DNA of 64,000 nt from NCBI RefSeq assembly GCF_040954835.1, contig NC_090704.1, positions 38,196,979 through 38,260,978 of the forward strand, in the 5' to 3' direction. Of the stretch, positions 1-30,182 are shown one piece after another. The DNA comes from Lepisosteus oculatus (lineage: Eukaryota > Chordata > Actinopteri > Semionotiformes > Lepisosteidae). The first letter of the stretch is position 1. Every line of letters begins with the position of its first letter. The notes under the pieces were generated by a model. It did not search any database, had not been told where the DNA came from, and saw only the letters and a list, made by a program, of their open reading frames with translations. The translations under genes and the position numbers were made by a program.

Positions 1-194
1 ATTGTGCTAAATGTAGGGATTTGTCTTCTCTTTACATTTTAAGCACAGTAAAGCATTGTCAGTTGTTTTAACTTGTAGAACTTGTAGTGTTGTAGAAATG
101 TGGAAAAAGTGCAGGGTGTAGTTTTGAAGCTGATATCCAAGTGTCATTTAAGAAATGGCTGGATTATATCCTTGGGCTAGTTTGCTACAAGTGA

Positions 195-1147
<953 letters not shown>

Positions 1148-3375
1148 AAACCTTTCAGTCACTGCCCTTTTTTTATCGACTCGAAGGTGCCAAAAGGAGA
1201 AGATCAACTTAAACCATCTTTGAACTTTGGAATGTGTTACCACCCTATGGGTTTAAATATAATAATAATAAAAAAAAGAAAAATAGTAAAAGAAAAAAAA
1301 CATAGGTACCCTGTGAAAAGACTGTTATCAGGCAGCACTGGAAGAGCACAGGAAGCCTTAAAAAACTAACTTAGGAGTAAGAATCAAACTGAATGGAAAA
1401 ACGAGGCCCAGGTCAAGAGGCTGTATTGTACCTCCTGCTCAACTACCTCAGTGCACACTGGGAAATGGAGAGGTGTGGAGGACTGCAGCTAAATAAATGA
1501 CACGTCTGATCTCTTAAACTTTCAAAATGGACTGAGCACATACCAGTGTAACGGCAGCATGACAAGCGCTTAGTGTAAACCAGATTTTAAAACAATAGTG
1601 TATTCTGCAAAGGGAACAAATGCGTGGAGCCATTTCCTATATCTCGGCAGCTAGCCTTTCATATTGACCTACCTAATGCAGTTGTTAGTAGATATGCAGT
1701 ATTTTGTTGTTCATATGTGGAAAATTAGGATCTTTTTTGGGTGTATTTTCATTTCTGTAGGCAAAAAGAAACAACGGGGTCACTGACATTTCAAATCACT
1801 CCATCTGTACTTTGGAATCACAAGCTGTTTTTTGTATGTGGAATTTTTATGTTCAGTGAAAATGAATGTAGTTTCCTTTTTTAAACTATCAATGGAGTGG
1901 TTTACTTTTGTCTGTTCTGTCAGATCCAAATGAAGCTTACTTTATTACACCTACAGATTTTCATATTTTAACAGATAACCTAAAATATATAAAATTATTC
2001 CATGTGTAGTGATCAAATGCTTTATCAAGCTTGCATGTAACTGATTAAAAAATGTAACTGAGCCGTTAACTGAAAATGAACTGAAAAAAGAACTGCTATG
2101 AATTTGACCAGAGCTGCACTTGATTAACCTGTTCCTAATTTTATTTTTTTCTTTTCTTTTTCCCTCTTAATCCTCTGCTGTTTATTTTGTGTTGGAGCTG
2201 GCAGTCCCTTGCTTGATTATTTTATTCTGTTCAGGCTACAGAAAAGTTTCTCTTCAGATTGTGTATGTTCCAAGCAAAAAAAATGATAGATGTTTGTTCT
2301 GCTTCAGTGGGTAAATGCTTTTTTTTTTATAAATTAATTTAAAAACCTTCCGTGAAGTTGAACTATTCTCCGTCTTTTCATGCACCACCAAAAGACAAAT
2401 TACAAAGGTATCCAAATCATCTGACGAACTATAGAACCTAATGATGAACTTTTACTTTGTGATCCTAGTTTTTAGTTTTCATTCAGCTTAATGGCCACAA
2501 CAAATGCACAAGCCTGAGAAATCCAGGATGTCTGGTTATAGTTACTGATGGTTTACACAACATATATGCATTGATATTCCACACCCTACTATATTGAAAT
2601 AGTTTTTCAGTTTTGAATAGGATAGTAATTTTGAGTTGAATAGTAATTTGAGTTTACTGAAAACCCACTTGCTTAGAGTCCAGGTTGAACTATGTGGCCT
2701 AGGCATCATTGATTAAAGTTGCTACCTTACTGTGAGCGCGATTTCCCAAGCAGCAGTGCAGGCTTGGCAGAGCATTGAGTACTGGGCATTCTTGGCTTTC
2801 TTTGCGACAGTGGCGGCTTCTGCAGCTAACAGTGGTGACAGTACACTGTCATATACTGAATTTTCAGTCATGGTGTTTGTACTCCAATAATGTGCACACA
2901 AACTTGAGTATCATATGTTTTGGATCTAACCCCCTGTTCCACACAGTTCTGAGAGGCACCACAGAAGTGAAAAGACTTAAGAAGCTACATGACAAGTGAT
3001 GTAAGTGCTTTACTGCTTAATCTGTGATGCTGGAAGGTTATACAGTTACCTGTGAAAAATGTTACAGATGTGCAGTAGAGTGAAATTCCTGCATTGAAGC
3101 ATCCTTGACTAGTTTTTAAAGCATGTTTAATACTATTCTCAACCTTCAACGTGTGCTATTAGTCTTCCTGTACTCTTCTGCTCATTTTTGCATATTTGAG
3201 TGAGGTACTTATACATAGGTTTTTCAGTATGTCATGTACTACTAATTTCATCAGCCTCCAGCTCCATCAAGGCATCACACTTCCTTCCTTTACTATGGTC
3301 TCTTGCCCTTCATATTATCTTTCCCTGCTTTGATAAGTTAAGTGTATTTTTCAATAAAAGTGTTCAGTGCTGAAA
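1148..3375 (+). other. foxk2: foxk2 3' UTR (approximate end)
   Basis: Non-coding, AT-rich sequence follows the TAA stop. Two canonical AATAAA hexamers lie on the plus strand, at 1492-1497 and 3353-3358. The second is followed by a GT-containing tract (gtgttcagtgctg) and would give a 3' UTR of about 2.2 kb, which suits the long foxk2 3' UTR known in mammals. The end is inferred. Short open frames here look like chance. Confidence 0.55.
3353..3358 (+). promoter_or_regulatory. foxk2: Candidate foxk2 polyadenylation signal
   Basis: Canonical AATAAA about 2.2 kb after the foxk2 stop, with a GT-bearing downstream stretch. An upstream alternative lies at 1492-1497. Neither can be confirmed without transcript data. 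Confidence 0.4.
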
Positions 3376-6300
3376 TTTACAGTACAAAATAGTACATTAA
3401 ATTAAACAGTTATGTTTAGCTGTGGAACTAGTTGTATTTTAATCCAAAGAAACTTTAGTAGCTTTGTATTAAGCTGTATCTGTATTATAGTCTTAACTAT
3501 GATTGTTTTTCAGTGCTTTAATGAATCTCTTTAATTTTGTGTCACAAGGGGGGAAAAAGCAAGTAAGGTTTCTTGTCCCTGAAAATAGGAAATAGCTATG
3601 TACTCTATAGGTGGGTTTTATGAGTTGAGAGAAGTATGGCTTTTCAAATTTCACCTTTTGATGAATGAAATTTGTATAATCTCGTATAGATCCTTGATCC
3701 ACAAGGGCAAAAACTAAACTCTAAACTGCTCAACCTTTTCTTTTCCTGCACTAGTCAGCCTTTTCTGTAAATGGGGTACCTATCTAGGTTAGTATTCTCC
3801 CTTGGTCCTCTTTTAGGAACACTCTTTTTAGAAGTACTAGGAAATTATAATAAAGAAACATTCACAGGAATTTTTTTAAGATGTCATTTTATGACCAGGT
3901 TTATGCACATTCATCTCAGTCATGCATATAGTGCACTGACCTCATGTCATTCTAGCATCAGTTTCCTAAGGCAGAAAAAGTTTTCTATAAAACATGGGTC
4001 TTGCAGTACTGGCAGAGCTGGGGGAAAGTGTTGAACCTACCAATTAAGCCAATAATTCGATTAGATTGCTAAAAGCTGTGCTGGAAAAGCTTCAGGAGAG
4101 GCTTATAGGTTTGGGTGTCTGTATTAGGGTTGTCAGTCTCATGGAGCAGTGACTGTGTTGTATGGACACCTGTTTGACTAAAATCTTAAGAATTTGTGTC
4201 TGACCTTTAGAAAACTTCTTAGTGGTGCAGTTAAGACAATGATAAACTTGATTAGGTCATTAAGAATAGAGGCAGAAGTGAAGCCAATAAACCGTGGTCC
4301 TACAGGTCTGGGTTAGCTAGACAATTGAAGAAAGGTACAGTACATACTGTAATTCTGGGTATTCCAAATAGTTGGTTGAGCTTGGGTTTCTCTTTCTCTC
4401 TGATAACCTCAGCATAGTTCTGGCACTAGTACTGACAATTCTAATTCTGTGATGTACTTGGAGAACTAATTTGGTCACAGAACATTTTTGAAGTGAAGGT
4501 TCATCACTGGTGACACAATCCCAGGGCACTGTTTCAGTTCTCAGCTGTCCACTTCATGTCAATCCTCTGATCCCAGTTGGCTGCCAGGATCTACGCATTC
4601 ACCCCTTTCCTAACCTCTTTATCCAATCCAGGGTCTCTCAGCAAGCAACAGGTACAAGGCAAAATACACCCTGGACGGGATGCCAGCCTATCTCAGGGTA
4701 CATACAAGCCACACACTCTCGTTAACCTACCAGTATGTCTCAGGACCATGGGAGGTAACCAGAACAGCTAGAGGAAATCCATGCATAAGAGGAGACCATA
4801 CAATCTCATGTAGCTAGCAGGAAACTGAACCCAGGGTCACTGTGGTGAGGCAGCAGGGCTAATCACTGAGCCACTGTGCTTCCCCGTTGACAGTATCTTA
4901 GTCGACAAATGTCACTATGTCCAAGGATTCAATCTTTCCATTTTCACCAACAAAATGTAATAGACCTGTTTTCACACTGTGCATATCCTTTAATCAAAGG
5001 GACAAAGTTAATCTCGATAGTTGCAAGCAGCTGATCAATGAGAGCAGAACTTTACATTGATTACACCCATGAAACAAATATAAATGCAAAAGCCAGTGTT
5101 CATAAAAGAGTTTCAAGCTCTTTTATATATAGCTGTTTTACATTTCATTTTAAAGCTTAGAATGTGTGCAATTACTGTTTTGGAATAATCTAAATCTTTT
5201 CCAACAGTTTCCACCAGGAAAAACAATTTTTACAAATTTTGCATATTTCTGTTTTATAGTTTACTTTAATTGTCATTACTGACAATTTCAGAATGCAGTT
5301 TGTCGCTGAAGAAAAAAAGAATTGTTGGGTAATTGTCACTCCCTCCAAACAATGATGCTTATGTTCTTAAAACATGACCACAAAAAAATACTGGGTTCAC
5401 AAAATGTCTGATATTACTTATTCCAGTTAGTAATTCAATAAATACAAATCTGCAATGCAAGATTAATAAAGATGTTAGTTTTTAATTAAAAATGCCAAGA
5501 TTCTGGTACATGATGCATATTGATCCAAGCTAAGGCTGACCGTACAGGAATTGTTGTGCCATGTCATCCCACACAGATCCCACACATTCCCCAAATGTTA
5601 TGGACCTGAAAGGCAAATTTCATGTTTAATGCTGCCATTGTTGATATTTGTTCTGCAAATCTTGAGGTACTATAATGCCTGCAAATTTACTTGGAGGACT
5701 ATAGATTAAAAAAAAATAGGTTGTGATTAAAGGTGCATTTTTTACATCAAAGACTAAACAGAATAAATTAAAAATTAAGGTCATTAGTGTTGTAAATTAT
5801 ATAGTAGATTTTATATTTATGTTTAATATCCTAGGGTGTAGATGTTAAAAGGAATTAAAATGTGGTATTTTGAGAATGTGCTAAACAAGAAGCAAATATG
5901 ATTTCAGAAAGAATGAATTTAAGTTCATTGTGCTTGTCTTGAATGCCAAAGTAGCATTGTCATTATTCAGTATTCATCTTGGGACTCAATTTCAAACTTA
6001 TAAGAAGTGTTTTTAAAACAGGCTATAACCCATAAATTCACTATAATTATTTTATAATTTTGAGTGCAATTCCCTGTCTAAACATTTGATTATCTGGAGC
6101 AATTTGCACAATGTTTCCAGGCAAAACAAAACCCTATTTTTATAAATGTTGGTCGATCACCTGCAATATTGAGCTGAGTGATGTGCTAAATGAAGTTTGA
6201 CTGCTGATAGTTCTCCTTATATCATAATCATGCCTGAAGATAAGTTATATAGATGAAAGAAGAATGTTTAAGGAATAAATGTGTACAGCAGATTGCATTA

Positions 6301-7269
6301 AAACAAAACTGCAAGGGATTAAGAAGTGAGTTTAAGAAGCTCATTGAAAATATGGAGCCATATTGATAAATTGATAAACAAAAAGACAAGAACATGAATG
6401 ACACGAGACAAGGACATTTAGCCTGATGTCAGTATTTCTAAAAAGTTATTTTTTGGGCTGTATAAACCACACTCTTAGTATTTATGACTGTACATGAATT
6501 ATGGACATCAAGTAACACCATACTAGGAGTTCCTTTCCCTACCCAAGTCCAGAAGAGTTGCATATTTGCTGTGGAGCTGGTTACCACAAATCCCTACCTT
6601 GGCTTGTGTACTTTAGGGAGAAGCCACCTGCTTTTACTGAAAAAAATGGACACCTTAATTGTATGTGCCAGCAGCGTTCTGCAATCTGCATGAATTGGCA
6701 CCTCTTTCAAGCAGTCAAGGACGTCCACATCAATAAACAGCACATTTGAGTATCAAGAGGCCTTAAATTTAAAAGAAAGGATCACTGCACTTTTAAGATA
6801 AAATGAAAACCACCTACTTGACCATCAATGCATGATTTGATTTTATACATGATTTTCTTTACATATAGCTTCAGTTTGATGTTCTATACAGCGAGTAAAA
6901 CAAAATCTACCTCTACTTGACATTTTTGTACATATATATAATACACCCTTCTTAAACCAACCCGGAGGCACTCCCTATGCTAAGTGGTGTTAGTTGACAA
7001 GAAGGTTATGTTATGCTCTACCTAGCAGAAGTAACACTTCTTAAAAATGTAGCAAATTCCCCCGAGATTTTCCTTTAGTGTGAACAGCACACACTAGTAC
7101 CCACCAGCAAAAAGGTGGCCTGTGCAGCCCACTGACTTCGATTTTTCATTTAAAACACTGTCCTTCCAAAACTGCTTTCCCTCATCACCTGTAAATTTAT
7201 AGGGACACTTGAAGAACACCAGTCAGGTACCAATTGCTTCTTTTAAAAAATTCTACATTCTTTGGTGAC
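3376..7269. other. Convergent intergenic region between foxk2 and wdr45b
   Basis: Almost 4 kb of AT-rich sequence separates the two tail-to-tail genes. Apart from one minus-oriented V-SINE (4590-4886), I recognise nothing. The part towards 7 kb may belong to a longer wdr45b 3' UTR. The small open frames match no known protein and lack splice or family support. Confidence 0.6.
4590..4886 (-). mobile_element. V-SINE, antisense copy
   Basis: Read on the minus strand, this shows the tRNA-like head (caGTGGCTCAGTGATTAGC), a 'gggttcagtttc' B-box-like stretch, the V-SINE core (TGTATGGTCTCC...GGTTACCTCCCATGGTCC...GACATACTGGTAGGTTAACG) and a 3' end resembling 'ggctggcatcccgtccagggtgta...ggataaagaggttagg'. 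The same modules recur in the copy at 41.5-41.8 kb on the opposite strand. Several indels and substitutions mark it as an old, inactive insertion. Confidence 0.75.
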
Positions 7270-7487
7270 CGTCCACTTGTTTTGATTAATTTATTTTTTA
7301 GCAAAAAAAATAACCGAAGCAGACCACAAGTTCCAATCCTCTCCCTCACTGTTTCAGTCTGGCCAGCTGTATCCTTGCAAAAGGAGTGATGTGGTTTTGG
7401 AAATTGGCGACAGTGATGAGCTGCTTGTCCTTCGAAGAGCTGGGCAGCCTTGAGACCCCCTCAGTAATGCAAATTCCGTCAATGCCC
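7270..7487 (-). other. wdr45b: wdr45b proximal 3' UTR
   Basis: Sequence directly after the minus-strand TGA stop. A canonical AATAAA on the minus strand at 7295-7290 would define a short 3' UTR of about 220 bases. I cannot exclude a longer UTR that extends towards 5 kb. Confidence 0.4.
7290..7295 (-). promoter_or_regulatory. wdr45b: Candidate wdr45b polyadenylation signal
   Basis: AATAAA on the minus strand, about 195 bases beyond the wdr45b stop codon. It is the first canonical hexamer downstream, so it is a plausible proximal poly(A) site. Confidence 0.35.
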
Positions 7488-25450
<17,963 letters not shown>

Positions 25451-26317
25451 TTATCTGATGTTACAACACACACATTTCCATTAATTATACTCATGTTTAG
25501 GTTGCATGACAATGCATTGTTTTTGCTTTATAAGGATTGACTGATATGAGGCTTTTTTCTCTATGACTTCACTATCAAAACATGGGTAAAATTTGGAAAG
25601 ACCATTTTCTGTTTTTACTACTGAAGATCTTTCTAGCTCGTGCATTTTGTGATTCTTGAATTATTCATTTTGCTCTAAACTGTCATTAAAAAAGTATTTT
25701 ACACAACTGAAAAATACACTTGCATACTTGTCTAAGAGAAATCGGAGTTGTTTGCGTTGTCTATATTTTACTTCCATGTGCAGTTTGGATGGTGCGTTAT
25801 TTTCACATGGCAACAGCGAAATTTTCGCTAAGGTTGTTGTTAAACATTACGGCATGGTGAAGCGGAAAAGTAGTCCCTAAGGGAAAATATGATACATTTG
25901 TGTGAAGCTTAATTTATTTAAAAGCCACATTCATTTATATATTTTCTCTTTCATAAGCTTCAGACACGCTTAAATTTTAAGCTCTTGACGTGAATATGAC
26001 CTACTGCCTGCAGAAGTAGAACGATAAATCTGTTCTGAATTGACACTACAAAGCTTGTTTCTTCTCCTGGCAAGCTGGAATTTAGCAAGTAAACTGCTGC
26101 GAACAAATTCTATAATAGGTTTCTCGTCAGTGAAATTAAAATCCACTTTTACATAACATTCGAGTTTTAAGTCCCTCATATAAAATAATATTAAATGGAG
26201 TTGTGTTATTGTAGCTTATCAATTGGATAGAAAAGCTTTAGAAATTCCAAAAATACTCATATATTCCATTCATTTTCCAGTTGAGGGTTACAACGCACTA
26301 TAGTATTATTACTAGAA

Positions 26318-26368
<51 letters not shown>
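26318..26368 (+). repeat. (ATT)n microsatellite
   Basis: About 16 uninterrupted ATT units, a typical length-variable trinucleotide repeat. Confidence 0.95.
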
Positions 26369-27995
26369 TAGTGCTCTTATCTCAATTGTGAATAATGTGC
26401 CAGTTATCTCTAGAGCCACATCTTGAATGAGTCACACATTAGCTTAGATGTGAAACCTTGAGAGCATATACTGTACCTACTGTTAAACAAAATATCATAG
26501 TAGTCATATGCTACAGTTACAGTGCCTAATCAACTCCTGGATTGTGAATCAGTAAACAAGATTCTTTCTCTCACAGAACATTCCCAGTTGTAATGGCAGT
26601 GCTCAGAAAATCCCACTATTGGATTGATTCTTCCATTACAAAGCTGTTACTGCCAAATCACTTGCCTAGGGGACAGACTCTTGCTAAAGTGCACTGAGGC
26701 ATGTGAAGCTGTGATGTCTGATACTGCCAAAATAAAATCAGTATCATCAATCCTGTTAGCCAGAAGAGCAAACTGATTTTTCCTGCCTGATAGTTACAGG
26801 TCGACTGTGTTTCTTCCTCCTGTTAGTGATCGGCCATGATAATTATGTAAGATTTAATCAGAAAAGGCAAAGTTGAAGGTCTCTGAAATATTCTTCAGAA
26901 CGAATCTGTATTTCTGTGGCTTTATAACCCTCTATTTACTCTCTGTACAACTTACAAGAGCAATGAACCTCCTAATATAAAACAAAAATGAGGAACTTGC
27001 AGTTTAAAAATACTACACATAGCCCTTGAGTCATTCACTCTATGAAATCATATCAAACAGATGTGTTATCATCACATAGTTACTAATATATTTAATTTTA
27101 TCCCAACATTACATATCTAGAGGCCATTTCATTCACCATTGAAGTGCAGCACCAACATGATCACTATTACGCACCATCAGCCAGATTACACAGTGTATCA
27201 ACTACAGAAGCGTGAAACTGCTTCACTAATTCAATTATAGGGGAACTTTAGATAAGAAGATTTTGAAATCCTACAGTGTAATTTAGGACATGGGTTTAAC
27301 ACGTATGCTTCGATAGGATATTTAATGACCATATAGTGAGGACCTCTTAACACCTCCAGCAAATGAGAGTTCTCCATACCACCATGCTGGGGCACTGGAC
27401 TGTTAGTTCTGATCCAGAGGAAGGAGTACCACCTACTGGTCCAATATCAATTGTTTTTTAAAGATCTGACAAAATCACTCCTGTAGAAAGCTTTTTATGT
27501 TCCTAAAATAATGAACTTGTATTAAATGAAACAAATGACCATATGTTTTATTTTTTACCACAAAATATTTAGCTTCCATGTTTCCATAACGCTTTACTTG
27601 AGTGTCTTATTTATAATTGGTGGGTTGGATGGATGGATGAATCCACAGATGGATGAAACCACCAAAAACAGAAGTAATTACGCTTGGAACAATATTGAAT
27701 AATCAATATCTTGTAGTTTAAGAGTGGAAAATACATTCAGAAGTGTGAATGGAAACTGTTCGTGGGACAATTGGTAATAACACCATCCATAGAAGAGTCA
27801 AGCATCTTTCAGAAAACAAAGGATCAAGGTAAGTGTAATAAAAAAGCACTGGTTTTCCCACAATAAAATCAGAAAATTATTAAAAGTTGATGTACTGCAA
27901 CAGGGAGAAACAAGAAAGATAACGTTTTTAGTGACAGCTTTTTAACCTTGAGATGTGTGGGAAATAAGATTGTTATTGTTATATTAATATTATAT

Positions 27996-28035
27996 GTATG
28001 ATATTTGTGAGTTCCTAAATTCACAAATATCATAC
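27996..28035. repeat. Perfect 15-bp inverted repeat (hairpin, 10-base loop)
   Basis: Left arm GTATGATATTTGTGA (27996-28010), spacer of 10 bases, right arm TCACAAATATCATAC (28021-28035). All 15 positions pair. It may be the palindromic core of a MITE or a chance structure in AT-rich DNA. Confidence 0.85.
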
Positions 28036-28092
28036 AAGACCTTTGGCCTTAATTTATCTATTTGACACACTTTTGTGTCACTAAAATACACT

Positions 28093-28152
28093 ATGTCATT
28101 AAATGCTATGCTATTTCTGTAATAAAATCTTACAGACTACATTTAATGACAT
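28093..28152. repeat. Perfect 13-bp inverted repeat (34-base spacer)
   Basis: Left arm ATGTCATTAAATG (28093-28105) and right arm CATTTAATGACAT (28140-28152) are exact reverse complements. It lies 58 bases beyond the hairpin at 27996-28035. Confidence 0.85.
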
Positions 28153-29095
28153 GGTAAAATAAAAAAAAATGGTTAAACATTTCTTAAAACCTAAAGTGGT
28201 TTATATGGTTTCCCTGGCAATAATCCATTCATTCATTGCATTTTTCATTGCACCACACTCTAAAAAATATCTTGGTGTAAATGTGTTGTGTTTGGCAAGC
28301 TCTCGGATGAAGTACTACATAATTTTGCTTATAATAGAAATGTTTTCTGGGGAAGAAAATGCTAGAAAAGAAGAATTGTGGCTAACATCCTCTAGATGAA
28401 AATCCTAACAGCTTTGCAGCTTTCAACTTTCTCCAGCTCTCTTTTAGCTCACATTTAACTGCTTAGGAACACTTTTTTTACCTGTTTTACAAAAGCATGT
28501 TACTGCTGAGCTAAACCACAATTGAAGAAACAGCAGTATACTGTATTATCCCTAAATGGTTAATAATATTTATATTTTATCATAAATCAGATATGAATTG
28601 CTCATTTTGCTTTGACACAGTATACCTGATTTAATGCATTCAGTAGTGCTGCAGGTTTTTATGAGGTATGAGCATAGTTTCCACTTTCCAATATTAGCAT
28701 ACCTACATTTCCACAATAAAATAAGTAATCTGAAAACAAGTTACTGTACATGTTATATTGAACTCTTAACAACAACTACATGTATTAGACCAAATAGTAT
28801 GAAGATCATTAATGAAATGACACTAAGACAAGAATCAAGTCCATTCATTAATGTCAAAGATGGTCCTATGTGGTCTTGGTAATGGATTACTACTATATAC
28901 AGTACTACTCATTCAGTGTTAATTTCAAAATGGTTTAATGCACACAAGTTTTATCAGATTTAATAGATTATAGGTTTTAAAATAAGCAACTAATTTAAAA
29001 TTTCAGATTTAATTTTAATAAATTATTATAACACTCATTGCATTTTTAAAATTGAGTCCAGGATTGTGCAATTAAAAGGAAAGCACAGCAAGGAG

Positions 29096-29907
29096 ATATT
29101 TTCTTGTTCGAAACATTTATTGGAAATCTTAGTGTTCTTAGTTACAAAACATTGTGCAGGACATCTTCATTAATTCTTGCAGAGATACCTTCTAGACCCA
29201 TCAAAAATGTCTTTGGCATCTTCCTGTGTTTTAACAACCCCCTGTCACTTTACACTGTTAAAAAAGGGAATTAATTTGTGATACAAACCAAACAATAAAA
29301 CCACAATAGTATCAAACAACATAATTATATATATATATTAAATACACATTAAAAGAGCTGCCTGTTCAGTTATTAATTTTCAGAGCAGATCCTCTCTTCA
29401 TTAGTGCTTAGAAGAATTGCAAGGCAATATGTTAAAGAAAATCCATATTATGGGCATCAGCAAGCTTTTGCATTTCCCACATCATGCAGCAATTTTGCAG
29501 ATTCCGGATTGTATGGCATCAAAAAAATTCATGATGACAAACTTCCATGATACATCCCCTTACCTCGCTTGCAAAACTGAGCCAAAACTGATCACAATCT
29601 CACATTTTAAGTGTATATCTCAACAAACAAAAAAAACACTGGCTCAGACCCAATTTAAAATCCCTTGATTTTTATCTTATCCCCATCTTATCCTTACATC
29701 TGTACACTAAAGCAATTCTGTCTTTGGCAACACTGGTCCAGCAGTGACGCGGATGGCAATAAAACCCAAGAAGGCTGCTCCTATGCTCAGTCCACAGCTC
29801 CTAATGAAGGAGTCCACAGCACACAGCCTCTCCAGGATCATACGGAAACAACAAAACATGGCTTCAGATGAGTCAAAATCCCTGTAGTTGTTGTCAGAGA
29901 ACCTCTG
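29096..29907 (-). other. rab40b: rab40b 3' UTR
   Basis: Sequence downstream of the minus-strand TAG stop. It ends about 20 bases past an AATAAA on the minus strand at 29121-29116, giving roughly 0.8 kb. The end is inferred from the hexamer only. Confidence 0.5.
29116..29121 (-). promoter_or_regulatory. rab40b: Candidate rab40b polyadenylation signal
   Basis: Canonical AATAAA on the minus strand about 790 bases after the rab40b stop, in the context CCAATAAATG. Confidence 0.45.
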
Positions 29908-30182
29908 CTAGGAAATCTTACAGCTGTTCCTGGTGCAGCTCTGCGAGGGGCTCTGGGGGGGACGGATAATTTTGGTTTTCTTCAGGCTAGTCCTCTTGTT
30001 GCTGCTGTGGCTGGTGGTGAGGGAGTAGGAGCGTCCATGCATCATCCGGGCATTCAAACCGTTAGCCATGGAGAAGGACTTGAGGTGGCTCTTTAAGGCA
30101 ACAGGGAGGGGGAGCTTGTCCACCAGGTGGACTGGAGTGCAGGAGACAATGGCACGGCAGCAAAGGTCTTGCAGGCTCAACA
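29908..30182 (-). CDS. rab40b: rab40b exon 6 (SOCS box and CaaX tail)
   Basis: 275 bases, acceptor tttcag, stop TAG at 29910-29908. It encodes [19 protein letters not shown], then DKLPLP (Cul5 box), a serine-rich linker and NSCKIS. The BC-box fits the (S/T)LxxxCxxx-hydrophobic consensus for Elongin C binding. Confidence 0.95.

Larger units (their letters stand above)
25451..29095. other. Intergenic region between wdr45b and rab40b
   Basis: About 3.6 kb separates the wdr45b promoter from the rab40b 3' end. It contains an (ATT)n microsatellite, a short GGAT-type repeat near 27.63 kb (ggatggatggatgaatc), and two adjacent inverted repeats near 28.0-28.15 kb. I see no coding exon. Confidence 0.75.
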
